From assembly GCA_026392145.1 (NCBI GenBank), contig JAPLCS010000352.1:1-12779 (forward strand): DNA of 12,779 nt. The letters are read 5' to 3'. Within the stretch, counting starts at the first letter, position 1. Each line of letters opens with the position of its first letter. Below are positions 4,581-12,104 of the stretch, piece by piece. The translations under genes and the position numbers were made by a program. A model generated the notes under the pieces. It was not told where the DNA came from and did not search any database. It worked only from the letters and a program-made list of their open reading frames with translations. The DNA comes from Fimbriimonadales bacterium. Lineage in GTDB: Bacteria > Armatimonadota > Fimbriimonadia > Fimbriimonadales > Fimbriimonadaceae.

Positions 4581-6005
4581 ATGACCATCTCTCGGCAAAC
4601 AATTACCGTTTTGACGCTACTTCTCTTAGTGGGATATGCGGTGATGGGCCTTGAACAAACCGCCAATCGAGAAACTTTGCCGAACAAAGTCACCGTAACT
4701 TACTGGTCCGGCTGGACAGGTGACGAAGCAGAAACACAAAGAAAAGTCATCCGTGACTTCAACAACTCACAAGACAAGATCTTCGTGAAATTCCTGAGCA
4801 TCTCAGGCCTTCGCAGTAAGGCTTTGCTTTCAATTAACGGAGGAATGCCACCTGACATCTTCCATACAGAAGAGACTGACATCGCCAGCTTCGCCGAGTT
4901 CGCAGGGATGAGTCAGGCCCGAGGCGCCGAGCAGTTCCTTCAGCGCGATCAGCGTGCAGAAGAAACTGACATCGCCAGCTTCGCCGATGCAAACGCCTTG
5001 GAAGATTTGTTGCCGATGGCGACACGAGATGGCATCAAGCGGAGCGACTACATTCCCATTTACTGGGACTTACTTTCCTATGACGGAAAACTGTGCGGCA
5101 TGCCCATGACTCCCGTGAGTACCGCCATGCACTACAACCGGAAGTTCCTACCGCCGAACGTTCAAAACGCCTCACAAGCACCGAAGACAATCGAAGAACT
5201 TGACGCACTAGTGGACAAAATTTCGAAAAAACGACCCGATGGGTCACTTGAGTTAGCAGGGTTCTTACCCGGTGAACCCGGCTGGTGGAAGTGGGCATGG
5301 GGTTACTTCTTTGGTGGACGCCTTTACGATGAGAAAACACAGAAACTCACGATAAACTCACCCGAAAACATCCGAGCCTTCGACTGGGTGGGTTCATACG
5401 CCAAACGATTTGGTGTGAGCCAAGTACAAACCTTTCAAAGCGGTTTTGGTAATTTCGCATCTCCGCAAAATGCCTTCATGGGTAACAAAGTTGCCAGCGT
5501 TTTGCAAGGTGTTTGGATGGCAAATTTCATTCACCTGTTCAATCCCAAAATGGACTGGTTCGCCGCACCCTTTCCAATTCCCAGTGATCGTCCCGATCTC
5601 GAAGGCGCGAATGTGGTCGGTATCGACGCAATACTCATTCCGAAAGGAGCAAAACATGTCGATGCTGCCTGGGAGTTTATTCGATACCAACAAACTCAAA
5701 AGGCTATGGAGAAACTATGTGCAGGTCAGTCAAAGCACTCACCTCTCGCCAAAGTTTCCGAAGAGTTTTTTCAGCTTCATTCAAATAAAGAAATTCGACT
5801 GTTCGATCGTTTAGCCAGGTCAAAAAATCCTATCACCGCTCCAAAACTTGGGATTTGGCCTCAAGTGGCGGATGAATTGAGCAACGCCTTAACCGAAATC
5901 AATTTAGGAAAAAAATCTTCCAGTCAAGCCTTGACTGAGGTGCAAAATCGAATGCAACCACTACTGGACAAGTACCTGATTTATGTAGGTAAAAAGAAGC
6001 CATGA
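4581..6005 (+). CDS. Sugar ABC transporter substrate-binding protein 1 (family 1 SBP), with a 30-residue insertion
   Basis: A 474-residue extracellular solute-binding protein family 1 member, predicted to capture a sugar or oligosaccharide outside the membrane and deliver it to the permeases encoded downstream. Residues 1-25 form a signal sequence or membrane anchor (TVLTLLLLVGYAVMG) without a lipobox cysteine. The mature part starts with VTVTYWSGWTGDEAE. SBP hallmarks include LCGMPMTPVSTAMHYNRKFL and the aromatic GWWKWAWGYFFGGRLYD, likely near the sugar site. It aligns closely with the next gene along its length except for an extra 30 residues (about 97-126). That insert is flanked by a repeated EETDIASFA and lies where the paralog reads PPDIAGLWEHNVSSFADA. 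No strong Shine-Dalgarno. The stop overlaps the next start (ATGA). The specific sugar cannot be told from sequence. Confidence 0.9.
   Translation: MTISRQTITVLTLLLLVGYAVMGLEQTANRETLPNKVTVTYWSGWTGDEAETQRKVIRDFNNSQDKIFVKFLSISGLRSKALLSINGGMPPDIFHTEETDIASFAEFAGMSQARGAEQFLQRDQRAEETDIASFADANALEDLLPMATRDGIKRSDYIPIYWDLLSYDGKLCGMPMTPVSTAMHYNRKFLPPNVQNASQAPKTIEELDALVDKISKKRPDGSLELAGFLPGEPGWWKWAWGYFFGGRLYDEKTQKLTINSPENIRAFDWVGSYAKRFGVSQVQTFQSGFGNFASPQNAFMGNKVASVLQGVWMANFIHLFNPKMDWFAAPFPIPSDRPDLEGANVVGIDAILIPKGAKHVDAAWEFIRYQQTQKAMEKLCAGQSKHSPLAKVSEEFFQLHSNKEIRLFDRLARSKNPITAPKLGIWPQVADELSNALTEINLGKKSSSQALTEVQNRMQPLLDKYLIYVGKKKP
4867..4987 (+). repeat. 31-bp direct repeat flanking a 59-bp insert inside SBP1
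   Basis: Positions 4867-4897 and 4957-4987 are identical except for one base (G 4874 versus A 4964). They flank 59 bases (4898-4956) that are GC-richer than the gene around them. One repeat unit plus the insert is 90 bases, so the frame is kept. Removing 90 bases restores gap-free local alignment to the paralogous gene at 6002. Confidence 0.85.
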
Positions 6006-7330
6006 AGATTCCGTCTTCCACCTGGTCATTGCTTTCGGTTGCCGTCATTGCCTACGCTGCCGTTGCGCTTGAGCGAGCGGCAGACCGCCAAGACCAGACA
6101 GACCGTATCACCATCACCTACTGGGAAAAATGGACGGGCTCGGAAGCCAACGAAATGAGAAAGATTGTCGACTGGTACAACCAATCGCAATCTAAAGTAA
6201 GGGTGAAGTTTCTCTCCACCGCCAACGTCGATAACAAAACCCGGCTTGCCGCATCCGGCGGTTCACCTCCCGATATTGCCGGATTATGGGAACACAATGT
6301 CTCCTCGTTTGCCGATGCCAACGCACTCGTTGACCTCACTCCCTTTGCAACCGCAGATGGCATAAAGCAAAGCCAATACATCGACAACTACTGGCAAATG
6401 TTCAGCTATGGAGGCAAGTTGTGCGCGCTACCGACCACTCCTTCCAGCACGTCCATGCACTACAACCGCAAGTTCATGCCAGCGACTATGCAGTCACCAG
6501 AAACAGCTCCAAAAACGTTGGAAGAACTGGACGCATTGGTAGACAAAATCAGTCTCAAGAAAAAGGATGGCTCCATCCAACTAGCTGGATTCCTGCCTGG
6601 AGAACCAGGATGGTGGTCGTGGGGTTGGGGATACCTGTTCGGTGGCAAACTGTACGATGAAAAGACCCAAAAGCTCACGATGAACTGCCCCGAAAACATC
6701 GCCGCCCTAACCTGGGTAAAGAGCTACACCGACCGGTTTGGTCAACGAGAAACTCAATCTTTCCAAAGTAGCTTCGGAAACTTCTCCTCACCACAAGCAG
6801 CATTCTTTTCAAACAAAGTCGCCAGCGTCATCCAAGGCGTATGGCTTGCAAACTACATCCACGACTTTGCGAGAGAAATGGACTGGTACGCCGCCCCAAT
6901 TCCTCACCCTGCCTCCCGCCCAGACTTAGCAGGCACAAACTTTCTCGGCTGCGACGTCATGATCATCCCAAAGGGATCTAAACACCCTAAAGAAGCATGG
7001 GACTTCATCAAGTTTGTTCAACGCCAAGACGTAATGGAAACTATCTGCGCGGCACATGGAAAGAACAGCCCACTGACTCAGGTATCGGACCAATTTTTCC
7101 AGAAGCACATGAACAAAGAGATTCGACTCTTTGATCGCCTCGCTCGAGAAAAGAATGCAGTGCGCGTCGCCAAAATCGGCATGTTTCCTCAAATTCAAAC
7201 TGAATTCAACAATGCGGTTCAAGTCGTAAACCTGGGGGAGAAAACTCCCAAGGAAGCACTCAACGAAGCACAAGCTCGGATGGAGCCGCTAGTCGAAAAA
7301 TATCTTCGCTACATGGGGCTCAAGCAATGA
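6002..7330 (+). CDS. Sugar ABC transporter substrate-binding protein 2 (family 1 SBP)
   Basis: A 442-residue family 1 binding protein, close paralog of the gene before it (shared stretches include KTLEELDALVDKIS, QLAGFLPGEPGWW and NKEIRLFDRLAR). Residues 1-23 are a signal or anchor (SLLSVAVIAYAAVAL), again with no lipobox cysteine. The conserved core includes ITYWEKWTGSEANEMRKIV, SSFADANALVDL, TSMHYNRKFMP and GWWSWGWGYLFGGKLYD. ATG 6002 overlaps the TGA of SBP1 and its own TGA overlaps the ThuF-like start, so the genes are translationally coupled. Two different binding proteins feeding one permease pair could widen or tune the substrate range. The aromatic and charged differences at sugar-contact regions (for example GWWKWAWG versus GWWSWGWG) fit divergence, but this is inference. 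Confidence 0.92.
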   Translation: MKIPSSTWSLLSVAVIAYAAVALERAADRQDQTDRITITYWEKWTGSEANEMRKIVDWYNQSQSKVRVKFLSTANVDNKTRLAASGGSPPDIAGLWEHNVSSFADANALVDLTPFATADGIKQSQYIDNYWQMFSYGGKLCALPTTPSSTSMHYNRKFMPATMQSPETAPKTLEELDALVDKISLKKKDGSIQLAGFLPGEPGWWSWGWGYLFGGKLYDEKTQKLTMNCPENIAALTWVKSYTDRFGQRETQSFQSSFGNFSSPQAAFFSNKVASVIQGVWLANYIHDFAREMDWYAAPIPHPASRPDLAGTNFLGCDVMIIPKGSKHPKEAWDFIKFVQRQDVMETICAAHGKNSPLTQVSDQFFQKHMNKEIRLFDRLAREKNAVRVAKIGMFPQIQTEFNNAVQVVNLGEKTPKEALNEAQARMEPLVEKYLRYMGLKQ

Positions 7331-8223
7331 AATCACCACGCACGCACTTCCGAAAAGTTGAGTCAATCAATGGCTACCTTTTCGCACTTCCCTACATCTT
7401 TGGGTTTTTGGCGCTGACCGCCTATCCGGTGCTGTACTCCTTCTACCTCAGTTTCACCAACTATTCGGTACTGAAGTCCCCGCAATGGGTCGGAATAGAA
7501 AACTACCGCGAACTGTTTACCGACGACGTGTTCCACACTGCGATTAAAAACACCTTTATTTACATGCTCACTGCCGTACCGCTCGGTACCGTGATGGCAA
7601 TCCTGCTCGCACTTTTATTGAATACCAAAGTAAGAGGAATGGCGTTTTATCGCACTCTCTTTTTCATTCCTTCATTGGTTCCTCTGATTGCTACTGCCAT
7701 GCTTTGGATGTGGGTTTTCAACGGCGAATATGGACTCTTGAACGACGGACTCCGCAGAATTGGCGTCACGGCTCCCAACTGGATGGGTGACCCCGCTTGG
7801 GCGAAGTGGACCTTGGTAATCATGGCGGTTTGGGGAACTGGCAACGCGATGGTGATTTACCTTGCCGGGCTTCAAGACATTCCCCAAAACCTGTACGAAG
7901 CGGCTGACCTAGATGGAGCTTCGCCGTGGAAGAAGACCAAGGCGGTCACCCTGCCAATGCTCTCCCCAGTAATTATGTTCAACGGAATTATGGGGATGAT
8001 CGGCGGACTACAACAATTCGCCCTTCCCTACGTGATGTTCCCCGGAGGAGCCCCCGCACGATCCACACTCTTTGTTTCAATGTATCTCTTCGACAATGCA
8101 TTCAACAACCAACGCATGGGGTTTGCGAGTGCGATTGGGTGGGTGATGTTTATCATCACCCTCATCTTGACTCTCACCGCGCTGAAGGTAAGCGACAAAT
8201 TTGTAGTCTATGACCGGAGCTAA
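7327..8223 (+). CDS. Sugar ABC transporter permease, MalF/ThuF type
   Basis: A 298-residue inner-membrane permease of the carbohydrate uptake transporter 1 class. It has about six membrane helices: residues about 18-42 (YLFALPYIFGFLALTAYPVL), 75-98, 107-131, 162-182, 212-233 and 267-288. The EAA loop that docks onto the ATPase is clear at residues 191-213: EAADLDGASPWKKTKAVTLP. It pairs with the ThuG-type permease 32 bases downstream to form the translocation channel. The start ATG overlaps the SBP2 stop as ATGA. The length is standard for ThuF/UgpA-like proteins, which lack the extra periplasmic domain of enteric MalF. No ATPase gene is in the operon. Confidence 0.93.
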   Translation: MKSPRTHFRKVESINGYLFALPYIFGFLALTAYPVLYSFYLSFTNYSVLKSPQWVGIENYRELFTDDVFHTAIKNTFIYMLTAVPLGTVMAILLALLLNTKVRGMAFYRTLFFIPSLVPLIATAMLWMWVFNGEYGLLNDGLRRIGVTAPNWMGDPAWAKWTLVIMAVWGTGNAMVIYLAGLQDIPQNLYEAADLDGASPWKKTKAVTLPMLSPVIMFNGIMGMIGGLQQFALPYVMFPGGAPARSTLFVSMYLFDNAFNNQRMGFASAIGWVMFIITLILTLTALKVSDKFVVYDRS

Positions 8224-8255
8224 CTACAGCGAATAATCCGCAAGAAGGAAGGACG

Positions 8256-9107
8256 ATGAAAAGGAAAAAGACCCTCATAATAGCAATCACTCACATGGCA
8301 CTTGTCGCCCTGTCCGTGATGTTCATTCTGCCGCTTTTGTGGATGCTTAGCACCTCACTAAAGCCGATCGAAGAAACCATGCGCAATCCCCCCGTTTGGA
8401 TTCCAAGCGTGATTAAGTGGGGAAACTTTCCCGACGCGATTCGCTACGGCGAGCGGGAACTTGGTTACATTCCCTTTTTGGTATACGCCCGAAATACATT
8501 CTTACTCGCGATACTAACTGTAACTGGATCGGTATTAAGCAACGCGCTCGTTGGATATTCTTTTGCAAGGCTCAAGTGGCCAGGGCGTGACTTCTTCTTC
8601 GCCGTCACCCTAGCAACCATGATGATTCCTTTCCCCGTAATCATGGTTCCAGTATTTGCGTTGTTTAAGCAACTAGGATGGGTTGGAACTTTTCGCCCCC
8701 TTTGGGTTCCAGCGTTCTTCGGAAGCGCATTCTTTATCTTTTTGTTGCGCCAATTCTTCCGCACCATTCCAATGGAACTAAGCGAAGCAGCGAAGTTAGA
8801 CGGTTGTAGTGAATTCAGGATTTTTTCTGACATCATAGTTCCGCTTGCAAAGCCAGCGCTCGCCACCGTGGCCCTCTTCACATTTATGGGAACATGGAAC
8901 GACTTTATGGGACCACTAATCTATCTGGTAGACCAAAACACCTTTACTCTCGCATTGGGATTACAAGCCTATCAAAGCCAACATGGTGGCACACAATGGA
9001 ACCTTTTAATGGCGGCATCAATCGTGGTAATCGCACCGGTGATTGTTGTGTTCTTTTTTGCCCAAAAGACATTCATCCAGGGCATTGCAACCAGCGGCGG
9101 CAAATAA
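8256..9107 (+). CDS. Sugar ABC transporter permease, MalG/ThuG type
   Basis: A 283-residue permease and partner of the ThuF-like protein. Six membrane helices are visible, starting with residues 7-30 (LIIAITHMALVALSVMFILP) and ending with about 251-271 (MAASIVVIAPVIVVFFFAQ). The EAA motif is at residues 178-200: EAAKLDGCSEFRIFSDIIVP. FTFMGTWNDFMGPLIYL (208-224) and the C-terminal FIQGIATSGGK are typical of the MalG/ThuG family; the last residues resemble the MalG tail that enters the ATPase dimer. It has the strongest ribosome binding site of the operon, GGAAGG ending 3 bases before ATG 8256. It is the last gene of the operon; the next gene is convergent, 10 bases away. Confidence 0.93.
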   Translation: MKRKKTLIIAITHMALVALSVMFILPLLWMLSTSLKPIEETMRNPPVWIPSVIKWGNFPDAIRYGERELGYIPFLVYARNTFLLAILTVTGSVLSNALVGYSFARLKWPGRDFFFAVTLATMMIPFPVIMVPVFALFKQLGWVGTFRPLWVPAFFGSAFFIFLLRQFFRTIPMELSEAAKLDGCSEFRIFSDIIVPLAKPALATVALFTFMGTWNDFMGPLIYLVDQNTFTLALGLQAYQSQHGGTQWNLLMAASIVVIAPVIVVFFFAQKTFIQGIATSGGK

Positions 9108-9117
9108 TTTTGGACGG

Positions 9118-9855
9118 TCAAGGCAGGTTTTCGATAATGCGGGAAATCTGCTTTCGTCCCATGTCCGCTTCTATCGCCTGGTCCACTTGATACAGTCCGA
9201 TTTGGCAAACAATTGACTGATGTAGCTGAGCGGCAAATGCTTCGTTTTCAACCGCAAATCCTGACAGCGATGCACCCGCACCCGAAGCAAAAACTGCTAC
9301 TTTCCGGTCTGCAACAATCTGAAGCATTTCAATGTCAAACGCCTCTTCGGGAACCATGACATGGTTTTTAGCCAACGTAGGCGACGAACTCATCACGAAG
9401 GCACCTGTAAAATGATCCTTCAAGAGTTCCGCGTAGTAAGGGCTACAAATTGCCACTGCAGAGTCATAATCATCGAGCGCACGAGTAGCAAACGAAAGGA
9501 GTTGCTCCTCAGTTTGAGTGAGGACGATGGCGGCAGGTTCGGCTGGCTGCATCGCCATGGCAAGTTGCTTCAATGCAACTGATTTATCCGCTGCAAACTG
9601 CTTCTCAAAGCGAGCTATCAATTTTTGAGGATCAATCGGCACATAACTCTTCTTGCGGGAATCGTTTTGCAGGACGGCTCCCTTTTTCAGCAAACTTTCG
9701 AGCGCCTTGTAAACGTTAGCGGTTGGCTTAGAGATCCCTTGGGAAACACGATAGCCTGTCGAAGGACTTTCGGAAATTAGAAACCGATAAACCTCCGCTT
9801 CCAACTGATTGAATCCTAGTTGGGACAGGACATCCGCGACCTTATTGACAGCCAT
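9118..9855 (-). CDS. TrmB-family sugar-sensing transcriptional regulator
   Basis: A 245-residue TrmB-family protein. Residues about 8-66 form the TrmB winged helix: LSQLGFNQLEAEVYRFLI, then GYRVSQGISKPTANVYKALE as the recognition region, then LLKKGAV and the wing (SRKKSYVPIDPQKL). The C-terminal part (about 105-220) matches the phospholipase-D-like/sugar-binding portion found in TrmB relatives. In characterised archaeal members TrmB represses maltose/trehalose ABC importer genes and is relieved by sugar. The gene is convergent to the ThuG-like permease with 10 bases between the stops, so it most likely regulates that importer. ATG 9855 has a -10 (TAAAAT) exactly 6 bases upstream, implying leaderless translation, and an inverted repeat next to it suggests autoregulation. 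The target sugar is unknown. Confidence 0.85.
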   Translation of the reverse strand: MAVNKVADVLSQLGFNQLEAEVYRFLISESPSTGYRVSQGISKPTANVYKALESLLKKGAVLQNDSRKKSYVPIDPQKLIARFEKQFAADKSVALKQLAMAMQPAEPAAIVLTQTEEQLLSFATRALDDYDSAVAICSPYYAELLKDHFTGAFVMSSSPTLAKNHVMVPEEAFDIEMLQIVADRKVAVFASGAGASLSGFAVENEAFAAQLHQSIVCQIGLYQVDQAIEADMGRKQISRIIENLP

Positions 9856-9883
9856 ACGAATATTTTACGACAATTTAGTTGTC
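9856..9883 (-). promoter_or_regulatory. Leaderless promoter and candidate operator of the TrmB gene
   Basis: Minus strand -10 TAAAAT (9862-9867), then 6 bases, then the ATG. Directly upstream GACAA (9869-9873) and TTGTC (9879-9883) form an inverted repeat with a 5-base centre, placed in the -10/-35 spacer where a bound repressor would block polymerase. The repeat overlaps the stop codon of the PP2C gene. No clear -35. Confidence 0.5.
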
Positions 9884-10714
9884 TGCGCTACTATCAAATC
9901 TCTCGATCTCATCCACACGCACAACGAGTGCAGTGGCGTTATCGCTTCCACCGCCGACAAGTGCTTGACCAACTAGCTTCCACGCCGCGTTGCCTGGACC
10001 GTTAGCGTGCAGGATTGAATGGATTTCAGAATCTCCAACATGATTCAAAATTCCGTCAGAGCACAAGAAGTACGTATCGCCTTCTTGAATGCTAAACGTA
10101 AAGACATCACACATAACATGTTCATCCACACCTACCGCTCGTGTCAAAACGTGTTTTTGTGGGTGAATGGCTGCCTGTTCAGGTGTAAGTAAACCGTTCT
10201 TTACCATTTCATCCATATAAGTGTGATCATCTGTAAGTTGTTTTAGTTCTTCCCCTCGAAGACGGTAGAGTCTGGAGTCGCCAACTTGCACCGCATAGCC
10301 TTGGTCCTGCACCAACACTAAGGCAGTAAAAGTCGTACCCATTCCCCGCCGGTTGGGTACGGATTGTCCTACAAGAAATACGTACCGATTGGCAGCATTA
10401 AGTGCCGCCACCAAGGCTTCCTGAATTTCTGTAGCAGGGTGACTAAGATAGACATCAATAAAGGTCTTTGCGGCGAGTTCCGAAGCAATTTGCCCGGCAG
10501 CGTGTCCACCCATACCGTCGCATACGATAAATACTTGACCACGAGTCGCCAATACAGCAGGTTCGGAAGGAATAAGGAATTCAAATTTATCTTCGTTATT
10601 TTCACGCACTCTGCCGAGATCAGTTTTTGCTCCGATGGAAACCTTACAGTTTGCCAACAACGGTACGGTCGGTAATAATTCCCCTGCGGCGTATTCGGCG
10701 GTGGTGTCTTCCAT
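9875..10714 (-). CDS. PP2C-type serine/threonine protein phosphatase
   Basis: A PPM/PP2C-family metal-dependent phosphatase that removes phosphate from Ser/Thr (Stp/PrpC/PstP type). With the start at ATG 10714 it has 279 residues. Motifs in order: GRVRENNEDKF (35-44), VCDGMGGHAAG (65-74, metal-binding D66), GMGTTFTAL (124-132), VGDSRLYRLR (144-153), LTRAVG (190-195), FLCSDGILNHV (216-226, D220) and GGGSDNATALVV (254-265, D258). All metal ligands appear present, so it should be active, probably cytosolic. The start is chosen because GGAG (10720-10723) precedes it by 5 bases; in-frame ATG 10735 and TTG 10738 upstream lack a site. No Ser/Thr kinase is adjacent. It lies downstream of the hydrolase gene on the same strand, separated by a hairpin. 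Confidence 0.93.
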   Translation of the reverse strand: MEDTTAEYAAGELLPTVPLLANCKVSIGAKTDLGRVRENNEDKFEFLIPSEPAVLATRGQVFIVCDGMGGHAAGQIASELAAKTFIDVYLSHPATEIQEALVAALNAANRYVFLVGQSVPNRRGMGTTFTALVLVQDQGYAVQVGDSRLYRLRGEELKQLTDDHTYMDEMVKNGLLTPEQAAIHPQKHVLTRAVGVDEHVMCDVFTFSIQEGDTYFLCSDGILNHVGDSEIHSILHANGPGNAAWKLVGQALVGGGSDNATALVVRVDEIERFDSSADN

Positions 10715-10737
10715 AAATTCTCCGTGACAGTCCATCA

Positions 10738-10760
10738 ATCTTACTGCAGAATCTTGCAGA
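10738..10760 (-). promoter_or_regulatory. Direct repeat and possible promoter before the PP2C gene
   Basis: On the minus strand TTCTGCAAGA is followed directly by TTCTGCAGTA: a 7-base unit TTCTGCA repeated with a 10-base period, one helical turn. TAAGAT (10738-10743), a possible -10, overlaps the end of the second unit. Same-face repeats in the -35 zone suggest an activator or repressor site. Confidence 0.35.
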
Positions 10761-10783
10761 ACCGCCCCTGAAATTGGGGCGGT
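10761..10783 (-). terminator. Stem-loop between hydrolase and PP2C genes
   Basis: ACCGCCCC and GGGGCGGT form a perfect 8-bp, GC-rich stem with a 7-base loop, 23 bases after the hydrolase stop on the minus strand. The following bases are not a uridine run, so termination may be partial. It separates the hydrolase transcript from PP2C. Confidence 0.55.
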
Positions 10784-10806
10784 ATAAATTGTTCGTCCAT
10801 CTGCAC

Positions 10807-12066
10807 TTACTTCTTCCCTAGTTGCCGATCAATAAATTCATACGCGGCTTTCGCTTTGTCAGCAACAATCATCAAGTGCTCGCAAGGATCAGACTCCTCA
10901 TACATAAATTTTGCCCAGTCTTTTCCTTGATTCCTGATTTTTTGAATTCCACCAGCGAGCATCATCATTTCTTGTTTGCCTACTGCAACATAGGTCGGTA
11001 TTTGGTCCATGGAAGGCGACAATAGTTGGGTAGCGGGAGCAAATAGAGCAACCGCATCTGGCTTCCGATCCAGTCCCTCATTAGCGCCACTGGTAACATT
11101 GGTTGCCAGAGACTTGCCAGCATAGGTTGCAGCAACACCTCCACCCATGCTATGCCCCAAAAGAATCAATCGACCGACTTTTATCTCGTGAGCTTCTAGC
11201 CACAAAAGGCAGTCACGGACGGCTCGCCCTGTCGAATCAGGCGACATGAAAATCCACCCTCGCTTGGTTGCCTCGCTCGCACAGATACCTGCGCCGTAGG
11301 ACTTAAGAAACATTGCTGGCGAGCCACCCGCTCCATGGAGAGCAACAACTACGGTTGCGTTCTTAGAATCAAACCCTCGTGGCCATCGCAAATGAAATCT
11401 TGTGGGACCTTGTTCGCCATACCAAAGACTGGCTGGCTTAGATCGAGAATCATTGAGTTTGCTTCTCGGCTCGCCTGCTCGAATAAACGCCTTCCACTCT
11501 TCATTCAAGTTCTCTTCAAACTCAGGGGTTTCACCTTTCGTGTAAGTTTTAAGGCGCCGCATCCACGCGCGTACATCTAAGTTTTCAGACTTCCTCGCCT
11601 TGTCTAAAAGCACGTACAAACTTGGTACCTGAGTGACGAGTTTGATCTGGCGGTTAGTTTCTCGCGTCATTTCGTCTGCCATGCGGTTTAGGCGGTTCTC
11701 CTTTTCCCGAGCGGTTTCAACTTTCGTAGGCGCAGGCAAGGGATAAAGAAAGACGTTGTTGACTTCTGGCTTTTCTTCTGCATCGATGAGGAGTGCCTTT
11801 GTACGGAAACGCTGGTTCTGAATCTGGCTTGGTTTTGTGCCTAGAGCCAAAAGTGCTTGATCAAGTTCAATTGCGACCTGTCGATTATTCCCAGAAAAAA
11901 ATCCTGTCACCGAACGAGAAATACTAGCAACCGCCACCTCTCGCTTTTTGACATCTCGTTGCTTCATCCAAAGCCGATCGAGTTCAATAAGTCGTTGGCT
12001 CAAATCCAGACGGTCAGGGGCGAAGTATTGTCCACCCACCAACATCAACAGCGACGTGGTTAACAT
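10807..12066 (-). CDS. Alpha/beta hydrolase (esterase/lipase-like) with long N-terminal region
   Basis: A 419-residue protein whose C-terminal half is an alpha/beta hydrolase, like feruloyl-esterase or polyhydroxyalkanoate-depolymerase relatives. The oxyanion-hole strand is VVVALHGAGGSPAMF (239-253). The nucleophile elbow is LILLGHSMGGGVAA (300-313) with Ser306, and the late catalytic histidine is probably H397 in DPCEHLMI. The acid is unclear: the usual position after the strand TYVAVGKQE has Glu366, not Asp. Residues 1-12 are a weak hydrophobic start, possibly a short signal sequence. Residues about 20-215 are a charged, mainly helical region that I do not recognise and that is unusual for this fold. 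ATG 12066 is chosen because TATAAT ends 6 bases upstream, implying a leaderless message. The substrate is unknown. Confidence 0.85.
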   Translation of the reverse strand: MLTTSLLMLVGGQYFAPDRLDLSQRLIELDRLWMKQRDVKKREVAVASISRSVTGFFSGNNRQVAIELDQALLALGTKPSQIQNQRFRTKALLIDAEEKPEVNNVFLYPLPAPTKVETAREKENRLNRMADEMTRETNRQIKLVTQVPSLYVLLDKARKSENLDVRAWMRRLKTYTKGETPEFEENLNEEWKAFIRAGEPRSKLNDSRSKPASLWYGEQGPTRFHLRWPRGFDSKNATVVVALHGAGGSPAMFLKSYGAGICASEATKRGWIFMSPDSTGRAVRDCLLWLEAHEIKVGRLILLGHSMGGGVAATYAGKSLATNVTSGANEGLDRKPDAVALFAPATQLLSPSMDQIPTYVAVGKQEMMMLAGGIQKIRNQGKDWAKFMYEESDPCEHLMIVADKAKAAYEFIDRQLGKK

Positions 12067-12104
12067 TCCTTCATTATATAAAATTCTTGTTCCTAAGCTG
12101 GCAA
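12067..12104 (-). promoter_or_regulatory. Leaderless promoter of the hydrolase gene
   Basis: A consensus -10 TATAAT (12073-12078, minus strand) is followed by 6 bases and ATG. TTGCCA (12099-12104) is a possible -35 but 20 bases away. A GAAGGA directly abuts the ATG, too close to act as an ordinary Shine-Dalgarno site. Confidence 0.6.

Noticed and set aside
8465..8881. 138-codon minus-strand open frame
   Set aside because: Lies fully antisense to the ThuG-like permease, whose motifs are unmistakable; the product is basic and featureless, a shadow of the real frame.
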